A stretch of DNA of 64,000 bases from Planctomycetota bacterium (GTDB lineage: Bacteria > Planctomycetota > UBA1135 > UBA2386): positions 806,001 to 870,000 of the forward strand of contig JACKIC010000001.1 of assembly GCA_020638655.1 (NCBI GenBank), written 5' to 3'. Numbering within the stretch: position 1 is the stretch's first letter; each line of letters begins with the position of its first letter. A program made the translations under genes and the position numbers. Positions 17,140 to 27,250 of the stretch are shown here, piece by piece. Below the pieces are notes generated by a model. It worked only from the letters and a program-made list of their open reading frames with translations, did no database searches and was not told the origin of the DNA.

Positions 17140-18143
17140 TCACTCCGTGGCGATCAGCCCCGCCGCGAACAGCGCCTGCTTGTCGTGCACGCCGCGCCAG
17201 CCCTCGGCGAGCACGCAGTGCCCGACCGGCGCGCGCAGCGAGTTGCCGGGCCCCGCGCACAGCAGCACGTCGGGCTGGAACTCGCGCATCGCGGTGCGCA
17301 CGCTGGCCGAGAAGTCGTACGTCTCGGTCACCTGTTCGTGCGTCGTGTAGTAGAGCAGGTCGCGCGGATCCGCCGACCACGGCGAGTGCACGTTGCCGAA
17401 GCCGTCGATCAGGTGGCACTGCGGCATCTTGATCGGCAGGTCGGCGAGCAACGTCGCGGCCTGCGCCGAGGTCTCGTTGCACAGGCGCGTGTGGAACGGG
17501 CCGTGGCCCGCGAGCCGGAACGGGAACTCGCGCTCGCCGACCTTGACCTTGGGCAGGCGCACGAGCAGCTCCTGCACGGCGGCCTCGGTGCCGGCGAGCA
17601 CGGCGTGGCCGCCGAGGTGGATGCTGTGGTCGCAGTAGAACTCGTCGCCGCGGTCCTGCAGCGCGTGCACGGTCGCCTCGACGGCGACCCACAGCGCCGG
17701 GTTGCGGCGCCAGTCGTCGCCGACCGTGGTCGTCAGCACCTGGCCGCCCTTCACGAGCTTCTGTAGGCGCGCCATCGTCGCGACGAGGCGCCAGCCGGCG
17801 GTGGGGTCGAGCGCGCCGCTCGCGGGCAGCGCCGTGTACCAACCCAGCGAGTTGCCGGCGACGGCGACGATCTCGTAGCGCTCGCGCAGTTGCTCGACGT
17901 GCGCCATGGCGCCGAAGTAGATCAACTCGGCGGCGTTCTCGCCGTCGAGGTGGTAGCTCGGGCGGAAACGATCCGCGGCGTCCACTTCGGTCAGCGTCGC
18001 GCGATCGGCGGCGCGGCGCGCGGCGTCGCTCGCGGCGAGCGCGTCGGCGACGGGGCCGGGGCGCAGCGTGCGGCCGACGAAGCCGAGCTCGTCCTTGCCG
18101 TAGGCGCCGCGGCCGGGGCAGAACAGCACCGCGGTGGGCTTGC

Positions 18144-18147
<4 letters not shown>
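17140..18147 (-). CDS. Malonyl/acyl-CoA:ACP transacylase-like protein (FabD fold)
   Basis: This 335-residue protein starts at ATG 18147, overlapping the E1 stop codon (ATGA). An N-terminal FCPGRGAYGKDE replaces the FPGQGsQ of FabD. The nucleophile elbow is AGNSLGWYTAL, where FabD has GHSLGE, so Ser is kept but the following acidic residue is Trp. The catalytic His is in GHGPFHT. The acyltransferase fold therefore looks active but with altered specificity. Coupling to a 2-oxoacid dehydrogenase E1 suggests handling of branched or unusual acyl groups destined for an acyl carrier protein. No ACP or ketosynthase is adjacent. Confidence 0.75.
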
Positions 18148-20426
<2,279 letters not shown>

Positions 20427-20618
20427 GCGGGCGGGAGCGAGAGGGGGGCTCGGATCCTACGGTGGCGACCAGCCAGGACCAGCGCACGCCGTGCATGCCG
20501 CCTCGCGCGCTGCCGGTTGCGGCGTGCCGCGCAGCGCGCATCGCCTCGCGGCGGCGCCTCACATCGCCCTTGAGGCGCGTGCCGAACGGGGCATACTCGC
20601 GAGCTCCCCGGCGGCTTC

Positions 20619-21287
20619 ATGAACCGAATCAAGGCGTTCGTAACGGAACTCTTCCGCCGCAAGGTGGTCCGCTTCCTCGGCGCCTACCTGGCGCTGCTGT
20701 GGCTGCTGGCGCAGGGGTTCGCGGCGCTCTACCCGGCCTTCGGTCTGCCGCCCTGGTCGCTGCGCGCGTTCGTGATCACCGGCCTCGCCCTGGTGCCCGT
20801 GCTCGCCGTGCTGTCGTGGAAGTACGACCTGGTGCCGCCGCAGCTGGTGCGCGACGCCAAGGACGTGGAGGCGATGAACCCGGGCCACAAGTGGGCCGCT
20901 CGCCGGCACGACAGCGTCGACGCGGGCGCCCTGGTCCTGCGGTGGACGCTCGAGGACGGGGCGACACACGAGCAGCGCTTCTTCAAGCCGGTCTCGATCG
21001 GCCGCGAGCCGGGCAACGAGATCGAGCTGGCCGACCAGCGCGTCAGCCGCTGCCACGCCGTGATCTGGGCCGAACGCGGCCGCTGGTTCGTGCGCGACAT
21101 GGAGAGCGCCAACGGCACCTTCCTGGGCGGCGAGCGCATCACCGATTCGGTGCCGCTCGCCAACCGCTGTGAGCTGCAGTTCCACGCCGAGGGTCCCAAG
21201 GTCGGCGTGGTCGTGGTGAAGGTCGCGGAGACGATCGTCCAGATCCCGGAGGCCGGGGCCACGCCGCCCGCTGCGCCGGATGTCTAG
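20619..21287 (+). CDS. Membrane-anchored FHA-domain protein
   Basis: This is a 222-residue protein. The N-terminus (ELFRRKVVRFLGAYLALLWL) matches the RRKVxR membrane module found at the front of many signalling proteins, with two transmembrane helices at about 18-40 and 47-67. The FHA domain spans about residues 115-195: the core is VSIGREPGNEIELADQRVSR followed by CHA and ESANGTFLGG. FHA domains bind phosphothreonine, so it is a plausible reader of Ser/Thr kinase signals, such as those of the kinase at 13241-15880. It overlaps the downstream DNA methyltransferase gene by 8 bp. Confidence 0.88.
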   Translation: MNRIKAFVTELFRRKVVRFLGAYLALLWLLAQGFAALYPAFGLPPWSLRAFVITGLALVPVLAVLSWKYDLVPPQLVRDAKDVEAMNPGHKWAARRHDSVDAGALVLRWTLEDGATHEQRFFKPVSIGREPGNEIELADQRVSRCHAVIWAERGRWFVRDMESANGTFLGGERITDSVPLANRCELQFHAEGPKVGVVVVKVAETIVQIPEAGATPPAAPDV

Positions 21288-22524
21288 GCGCGTGAAGGCG
21301 TCGCGCGCAACGGGAGCGGACCTCGGCCAGGAGCTGCGCGGATTCGCGGCGTTCGGCGGCACCACCGCGGTCGGGGAGCTGGTGACGGACGGGCTCGCCG
21401 TGCCGACTTACACCAACGAGTTCTGGACGTCGGCGCAGCGCGAGGGGCACAGCCTGCACGAGGTCAGCTACCGCGCCTGCTTCAAGCCATCGCTGCCGGC
21501 GTTCTTCATCGAGCGCCTGTCGTCGCCGGGAGATCGTGTGCTCGACCCGTTCATGGGGCGCGGCACGACCGTGCTCGAAGCGGCGCTGCGCGGCCGCGTG
21601 CCATGCGGCAACGACGTCAACCCGCTGTCGGCGATGCTGGTGCGGCCGCGCCTGTCGCCGCCCAGCCTGCCGGCGATCTTCGCGCGGCTCGAGGCCCTGC
21701 CGCTGCGCTGGACCGGGTGGCTCGACGACGACCTGCTGGTGTTCTTCCACCCGCAGACCCTGGCGGAGATCTGCGCGCTGCGCGACCACCTGCTGCGGCG
21801 CGAGGCGGCCGGTGAGCTCGATCCGATCGACGAATGGTTGCGCATGGTCGCGGTCAATCGGCTGACCGGGCACTCGTCGGGGTTCTTCTCGGTCTACACG
21901 ATGCCGCCCAACCAGGCCGTGTCGGTGGCTTCGCAACGCAAGATCAACGCCAGGCGCGCGCAGACGCCGCCGCGGCGCGACGTGAAGGCGATCCTGCGCA
22001 AGAAGTCCGCGGCGCTGCTCGCCGACGTCGGTCCGCTGTGGCGACACGACGCCGACGGGACGCACCGCGACGCCGTGCTGACGACCGGCCCGGCCGCGGC
22101 GCTGACCGCGCTCGGGGACGCGAGCGTGCAGTTGGTCGTCACCTCGCCGCCGTTCCTCGACGTCGTGCAGTACGCCGACGACAACTGGCTGCGCTGCTGG
22201 TTCTGCGGCATCGACGCGGGCGCGGTGCCGATCACGATGGCGCGCACGGTCCCCGCGTGGCAGGAGGCGATGCGCGCGGTCTTCGACGAACTGCACCGCG
22301 TGGTGCGCCCCAGCGGTCACGTTGCGTTCGAGGTCGGCGAGGTCAGGCGCGGCAAGGTGCGGCTCGAGGAGGCGGTGCTGCCGGTCGCAGCGGCGGCTGG
22401 GTTCGTGCCCGAGTTGGTGATGATCAACGCGCAGGACTTCACCAAGACCGCGAACTGCTGGGGCATCGACAACAACAAGCGCGGCACCAACACCAACCGC
22501 ATCGTGGTGTTGCGGCGCGACTGA
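21280..22524 (+). CDS. DNA (N4-cytosine/N6-adenine) methyltransferase
   Basis: This 414-residue amino-methyltransferase has the SAM-binding motif LDPFMGRGTTVLEAA (about residue 88) and the catalytic motif TSPPFLDVVQYADD (about 287). The order, motif I before motif IV with a long about 200-residue insert between them, is a split arrangement. The C-terminal GHVAFEVGEVRRGK is typical of these enzymes. There is no restriction endonuclease nearby, so it is an orphan or has another role. The start ATG 21280 lies inside the FHA gene. The recognition sequence and base specificity cannot be read from the protein. Confidence 0.85.
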   Translation: MSRRVKASRATGADLGQELRGFAAFGGTTAVGELVTDGLAVPTYTNEFWTSAQREGHSLHEVSYRACFKPSLPAFFIERLSSPGDRVLDPFMGRGTTVLEAALRGRVPCGNDVNPLSAMLVRPRLSPPSLPAIFARLEALPLRWTGWLDDDLLVFFHPQTLAEICALRDHLLRREAAGELDPIDEWLRMVAVNRLTGHSSGFFSVYTMPPNQAVSVASQRKINARRAQTPPRRDVKAILRKKSAALLADVGPLWRHDADGTHRDAVLTTGPAAALTALGDASVQLVVTSPPFLDVVQYADDNWLRCWFCGIDAGAVPITMARTVPAWQEAMRAVFDELHRVVRPSGHVAFEVGEVRRGKVRLEEAVLPVAAAAGFVPELVMINAQDFTKTANCWGIDNNKRGTNTNRIVVLRRD

Positions 22525-22679
22525 AGACCGCCGCACTCCAGGCGATCGTTACGGTGACGGAACGAGTAGGCCTTCGCGGCGGGCCGATTGCCCTGGGCGT
22601 TGCAAATCGGGTACATCCTTTGCTCTGGGTGCGACCGGTTTTGCCCCTCGCCCCTCACCCGAACCTTCGGAGGTCGCCC

Positions 22680-24683
22680 GTGAACAGTCTGCCCGCAGTT
22701 CTCGCCCTCGGTGCCTGTCTCTTCGCTCAGTTGCCCGCGCAGTCGACGACCGCGGTCGTCGCCAGCGACGGCTTCGCCGGTGCCCGCATGTGCTACGACG
22801 AGGCGCGACAGCGACTGGTCTTCAACACACCGTCGGGCGCCATCTGGGAATGGGACGGCGTCTCGTGGGCGCGCTCACTGGTCACGGCCGTCGGCGGACA
22901 GTCGGCCTACGACCCCGCGCGGCAGCGTGTCTTCATCGCCGGCACGGAGCTCTACGAGTACGACGGCGCCTCGGCGGTCTCGCGCGGTCCTTGCGTCGGC
23001 TATTCCCAGCTGATCGCCGATGCATCGAGGGCGCGCCTGATCGGGATCCGGCCGAACAGCGGCGTCACCCAGGGCGTCGCCATCGACGAGTACGACGGCA
23101 CGGGTTGGAGCCAGGTCGCGTCGATCGCCGGGCTGCGGATCGGCATCGCCGGCGCGTTCGACCGGTTGCGCGGCGTCACCGTGCTGCAGGTCCTGCAGAT
23201 CAGCCCGGCGGTGCAGTACGAGACGTGGGAATGGGACGGGGTGTCGCTGACGGGCCCGTCGGTCGACGGCATCCCACGCGCGATCGGCGCGTGGGACGCG
23301 ACGCGGCAGCAGGTGGTCGCCATCGGCTCCGGATCGACCTGGACCTGGAACGGCACTGCGTGGAGCCAGCTTTCTTCCGGGGCGTTGCCGACGAGCGCGT
23401 CGTCGATCGCCAGCGACCCCGCGAACGGCCGCATCTGGCTGTTCAGCAACAGCCCGCAATACCGCGCCAAGCTGTGGCTCTGGGACGGCGGTGGCTGGTC
23501 GGAGCCGCTCGACGCGCCGCACCCGCCGATCCTGCAACCCAACCTCACCTACGATTCCGTCCGCGGGCGCGCGGTGCTGCTCGGCGTGCTCAACGATCCG
23601 TCGGGCGGTGCGCAACACAGCGAATGGGACGGCCTGCGCTGGACGCGCGTCGCGGCGGCCACGATGCCGCCGACCTTCCAGGAGCACGGTCAGGTCTTCG
23701 ATGCCGCGCGCGGTGAGACCGTCGTGTTCGGCGGCACCGCGGCGGGCGTCCCGATCGCCGAGACCTGGGCCTACGACGGCAACACCTGGCGCCTCGCGGC
23801 GAACACCGGTCCGTCCGCGCGCTTCTCCCCGGCGATGGCGTTCGACGCCGGCCGCGGCGTCGTCGTGCTGTGCGGCGGTCGCGGCCCCGGTGGCGTGAAC
23901 CTGACCGATCACTGGGAGTGGGACGGCACCAGCTGGACCATGATCGCTGCGGCCACGCCGATGGCCCCCGAGATCGGCGTGTTGGGCTACGACCCGCTGC
24001 GCGCGCGCCTCGTGTTCCAGGGCAACTTCGGCAGCACCTTCGAATACAACGGCGCCGCCTGGCAGCTCGTCGCGTCGGGTGGGCCGGTCTTCTCCGGCGC
24101 CAACAGCCTGGTGTGGAACCCTGGCCGGCAGCGCCTGCAGGCGACGCTGTACCAGCCGAGCCAGCCTTTCCGCTTCGAGTGGGACGGCGCCGTCTGGAGC
24201 CAGACCTCCGATCCGGTCGGCGAACTGGCCTACGACGCGCAGCGCGACGCGATGCTCTGCTACGACACCAACAAGCTGCTCGTGGATTCGGCCAGCCCCG
24301 CGGTCGCCGGTCTCTTCGGGGCCGGCTGCGGCGGCACCGCGACGGTCACCTCGCTGATGCCGTTCGGCGCGCCACGCTGGGGTGACGCGCGCTTCCACCT
24401 CGACGTGCGCGCCGACGCGACGCAGCGGCCGGTGATCCTGGGCTTCGGCCTCGGCAGCGGCAGCGTGTCGCTCGGCAACGGCTGCACCTTCCTGCTGCAG
24501 AACTCGTTCGGCTCGCGCGTGTGGTTCACCGACCAGGCCGGCTTCATGCACCAGCCGCTGCCGCTGCCGAACTCGCCGGTGCTGCGCGGCTTCCTGTTGA
24601 ACGCGCAGGCCGCGGTGCTCGACCCGGTCTCGCCGGGCGGCTTCGCGATGACGCAGGGGCTGTCGCTGACGATCGGCGACTGA
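22680..24683 (+). CDS. Secreted kelch-like repeat protein with C-terminal module
   Basis: This 667-residue protein starts at GTG 22680 with a strong GGAGG Shine-Dalgarno sequence 6 nt upstream and a signal peptide. About eleven repeats carry a x-E-[WY]-D/N-G-x-x-W core: WEWDGVSW, YEYDGASA, DEYDGTGW, WEWDGVSL, WTWNGTAW, WLWDGGGW, SEWDGLRW, WAYDGNTW, WEWDGTSW, FEYNGAAW and FEWDGAVW. Many are paired with (Y/F)D-x-x-R-x-R lines, so a beta-propeller is likely. The C-terminus (about 545-667) is the module also found in the proteins at 11429 and 15933, with PLPNSPVLRGFLLNAQAAVL. A binding or surface role is likely. No catalytic residues are evident. Confidence 0.8.
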   Translation: MNSLPAVLALGACLFAQLPAQSTTAVVASDGFAGARMCYDEARQRLVFNTPSGAIWEWDGVSWARSLVTAVGGQSAYDPARQRVFIAGTELYEYDGASAVSRGPCVGYSQLIADASRARLIGIRPNSGVTQGVAIDEYDGTGWSQVASIAGLRIGIAGAFDRLRGVTVLQVLQISPAVQYETWEWDGVSLTGPSVDGIPRAIGAWDATRQQVVAIGSGSTWTWNGTAWSQLSSGALPTSASSIASDPANGRIWLFSNSPQYRAKLWLWDGGGWSEPLDAPHPPILQPNLTYDSVRGRAVLLGVLNDPSGGAQHSEWDGLRWTRVAAATMPPTFQEHGQVFDAARGETVVFGGTAAGVPIAETWAYDGNTWRLAANTGPSARFSPAMAFDAGRGVVVLCGGRGPGGVNLTDHWEWDGTSWTMIAAATPMAPEIGVLGYDPLRARLVFQGNFGSTFEYNGAAWQLVASGGPVFSGANSLVWNPGRQRLQATLYQPSQPFRFEWDGAVWSQTSDPVGELAYDAQRDAMLCYDTNKLLVDSASPAVAGLFGAGCGGTATVTSLMPFGAPRWGDARFHLDVRADATQRPVILGFGLGSGSVSLGNGCTFLLQNSFGSRVWFTDQAGFMHQPLPLPNSPVLRGFLLNAQAAVLDPVSPGGFAMTQGLSLTIGD

Positions 24684-24685
24684 TC

Positions 24686-26182
24686 TCAGCCCAGCTGGTC
24701 GCGCAGGGCTCGTTTGGTGATCTTGCCCGAGCCCGTGCGCGGCAGCGCGTCGAGGAAGAACACCTTCTTGGGCGCCTTGAAGTGCGCGAGGCGGTCGCGC
24801 ACGTGCGCGATCAGCTCCTCGGCGCCGGTGACGGCGCCCGGCCGCAGCACCACCGCCGCGGTCACCATCTCGCCCCACACCGGGTGCGGCGCGCCGATCA
24901 CCGCGCACTCGAGCACCGCCGGGTGCGTGTAGAGCACGTGCTCGACCTCGACCGAATAGACGTTCTCGCCGCCGGTCTTGATGACGTCCTTCTTGCGATC
25001 GACGATGTCGACGAAGCCGTGGGCGTCGATCGTGGCGAGGTCGCCCGTGCACAAGAACCCTTCGGCGTCGAACGCGGCGGCCGTGGCCTGCGGGTCCTGC
25101 CAGTAGCCGGGCGTGACGGTCGCGCCGCGCACCCGGATCTCGCCGACGCTGCTGCCGTCCGCCGGCACGGGGTGACCGGCGTCGTCGACGACGCGCAGCT
25201 CGACGCCGCGGAACGGGCGCCCCGTCTTGCACTGCATACGCAGGCGCTCCTCGGCGGGCAGCGCGGCGAGCTCGGGCGGCAGGATGCCGAGCGTCAGGTA
25301 CGGGCTCGTCTCGGTCATGCCGTAGGTCTGCACGTAGTCGCAGCGGAACACCTGCAGGACGCGGCGCACGACCTCGGGCGCGATCGGCGCGCCGCCGCTG
25401 AGCATCAGCCGCAGCCCGTAGCCGCGGTGTTCGGCGCTGGCGTCGGCGACCATCAGGTTGAGCATCGTCGGCACCAGGTTGGTGATGGTGGTGCGTTCGT
25501 GCTCGAGCAGATCGAGCGCGGCGATGGCCGAGAACTGCGGCAGGAACGAGTGTTCGCCGCACACGTGCGTGATCGCGAACGCGGCCCAGGCGTCGGCGAG
25601 GTGGAACATCGGCGCGATGTGCGCCCAGCGGTCCGTGCCGCGCAGCGACAGTTCGTCGGCGGCGGTGCGCGCGTGCGTGACGACGTTGTCGTGCGTCAGC
25701 ACCACGCCCTTGGGGCGACCCGTCGTGCCGCTCGTGTAGTAGAGCTGCGCGGGTGAGTGCCCGTCGGCGAGCTCGGGCTCCAGCGGTTCGCCGCCGAGTT
25801 CGCGGTGGAACACCGCCAGCGGCGCCGGGCCGAGCGCGGCCGCGGCGCCCGTGTGCGGGCCGTCGTGCAGCACCAGGCAGGCACCGCTGTGGGCGACGAT
25901 CGCCTGCAGTTCCACGGTGGCGAGGCGCGTATTGAGCGACACGAAGATCGCGCCGGCCGCGGCCACTGCGTAGTAGGCGAGCCAGTGTTCGACGCAGTTG
26001 TGCATCAGGCACGCGACGCGGTCGCCGGGCAGCACGCCGCGCTCGACCAGCCGCCGCGCCAATTGCAGCGCCGCGCCGTGCGCGCTCGCGTAGTCCGCGC
26101 CGGCCCCGGGGCTGGCGCCGCGCCACGCGATGGCGCGCGGCGACGACCTTGCGGCGTCGGCGAGGAAGTCGAAGACGTTCAC
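24686..26182 (-). CDS. AMP-forming acyl-CoA ligase (class I adenylating enzyme)
   Basis: This 498-residue enzyme starts at GTG 26182. The motifs of the superfamily are intact: P-loop YYTSGTTGRPKG (about residues 148-159), YGMTETSPYL, the hinge GDLATIDAHGFVDIVDRKKD and the catalytic Lys in RTGSGKITK. It activates a carboxylate as acyl-AMP and transfers it to CoA. It is closest in style to medium or long-chain fatty acyl-CoA ligases, but the substrate is not determinable. It is convergent with the repeat protein (2 bp apart) and divergent from the pseudouridine synthase. Confidence 0.9.
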   Translation of the reverse strand: MNVFDFLADAARSSPRAIAWRGASPGAGADYASAHGAALQLARRLVERGVLPGDRVACLMHNCVEHWLAYYAVAAAGAIFVSLNTRLATVELQAIVAHSGACLVLHDGPHTGAAAALGPAPLAVFHRELGGEPLEPELADGHSPAQLYYTSGTTGRPKGVVLTHDNVVTHARTAADELSLRGTDRWAHIAPMFHLADAWAAFAITHVCGEHSFLPQFSAIAALDLLEHERTTITNLVPTMLNLMVADASAEHRGYGLRLMLSGGAPIAPEVVRRVLQVFRCDYVQTYGMTETSPYLTLGILPPELAALPAEERLRMQCKTGRPFRGVELRVVDDAGHPVPADGSSVGEIRVRGATVTPGYWQDPQATAAAFDAEGFLCTGDLATIDAHGFVDIVDRKKDVIKTGGENVYSVEVEHVLYTHPAVLECAVIGAPHPVWGEMVTAAVVLRPGAVTGAEELIAHVRDRLAHFKAPKKVFFLDALPRTGSGKITKRALRDQLG

Positions 26183-26265
26183 GTCCCTGCTGTCTAACGC
26201 GTCGCGGGGCGCTTGTCGCGGGCCGAGGTTGTTCGCGCCGCGCCGCGTGATCCAATGGCGCGCCG

Positions 26266-26994
26266 ATGACCGACACGCCCCAGGTCCCGGCGGAGCCCGC
26301 CGCTGCGCCGCATCCGCCGCTGCGGGTCCTGCGTGAGGAGCCCGACTGGATCGCCGTCAGCAAGCCCGGCGGATTGCTGGTGCACCGCGACGAGCACCAT
26401 CCGGAAGCCCCCGCCGCGTTGCAGATCGTGCGCGACCAATGCGGACGCTTCGTCTACCCGTTCCATCGTCTCGATCGGGCGACCTCGGGCATCCTGCTGT
26501 TCGGCTTCACCTCGGCGATGGCGGCGCAATTGCAGGCGGCGCTGTCCGCGCCGGGCGCGCACAAGGAGTACCTCGCGCTGCTGCGCTGGCCGGGCAGCGG
26601 CGAGGAGCTGGGCGACGCGTGGACGTGCGATCGCCCGCTCACCGACGAGAAGGGCGTCGCGCGTGAGGCGCGCACCGACTTCGAGCTGATCGAGGCGTTC
26701 TCGCATTGCGCGCTGGTGCGCTGCCGCATTCATACCGGCCGCTATCACCAGATCCGCCGCCACGCCAATCATTGCGGTCGTCACGTGCTCGGGGACAGCA
26801 CGCACGGCAAAGGCCGTATCAACGCGCTGTTTCGCGAGCGCTTCGGATTGCCGCGGTTGTTCCTGCACCTGCAGCGCGTGGCGATGGACTTCCCGGGGGT
26901 GGGGGCCGCCGAGATCGTCGATCCGCTGCCGGAGGAGCTGTGCGCGGTCCTGGATCGGCTGCGAGAAGTCCGATCGCCGCCCACAAGCACTTGA
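26266..26994 (+). CDS. truC: Pseudouridine synthase, TruC-like (RluA family)
   Basis: This 242-residue RluA-family enzyme has the catalytic Asp in PFHRLDRATSGILLF. TruC-type features are AVSKPGGLLVHR, HQIRRHANHCGRHVLGDS and HGKGRINALFRERF. TruC makes pseudouridine 65 in tRNA. The family is clear; the exact target is inferred from those TruC-like segments. The ATG at 26266 follows a short leader and no Shine-Dalgarno sequence is visible. Confidence 0.85.
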   Translation: MTDTPQVPAEPAAAPHPPLRVLREEPDWIAVSKPGGLLVHRDEHHPEAPAALQIVRDQCGRFVYPFHRLDRATSGILLFGFTSAMAAQLQAALSAPGAHKEYLALLRWPGSGEELGDAWTCDRPLTDEKGVAREARTDFELIEAFSHCALVRCRIHTGRYHQIRRHANHCGRHVLGDSTHGKGRINALFRERFGLPRLFLHLQRVAMDFPGVGAAEIVDPLPEELCAVLDRLREVRSPPTST

Positions 26995-27250
26995 GGGGGG
27001 CGCTGGCAAGCCCCGGCCCGGGAAAGCGCTTGACTGCCGTGAAACAGTCATCAAGATGCACACGGTTCTCGCCCAGAAATACGGTGTAACCGTAATTCTG
27101 ATCGGCCCATCGAGCGTAGTCAGGAGTCGCCGAACCCCAATCAGATAAGCCTATTAGGGCTCCCCCAGGCATCCCGACCTCACTTTCTGAGTGGCGAAAA
27201 CCGAGTCCACCAGTCGCTGACGACAGCAGCTCTCGGCACGGGTCCTTGGA
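26995..27250. other. 256-bp low-GC intergenic region with dyads upstream of glycosidase
   Basis: The GC content falls to roughly half between about 27040 and 27200, against about 70% around it. It holds an 8-bp palindrome AAGCGCTT (27024-27031) with the central CG of LacI-family operators. It also holds TTGACT (27030-27035, a possible -35) and an inverted repeat TGACTG-8 nt-CAGTCA (27031-27050). The first part (CAAGC, CCCG-GCC-CGGG, GCTTG) could instead be a terminator of the truC-like gene. No convincing gene is present on either strand. Confidence 0.5.
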
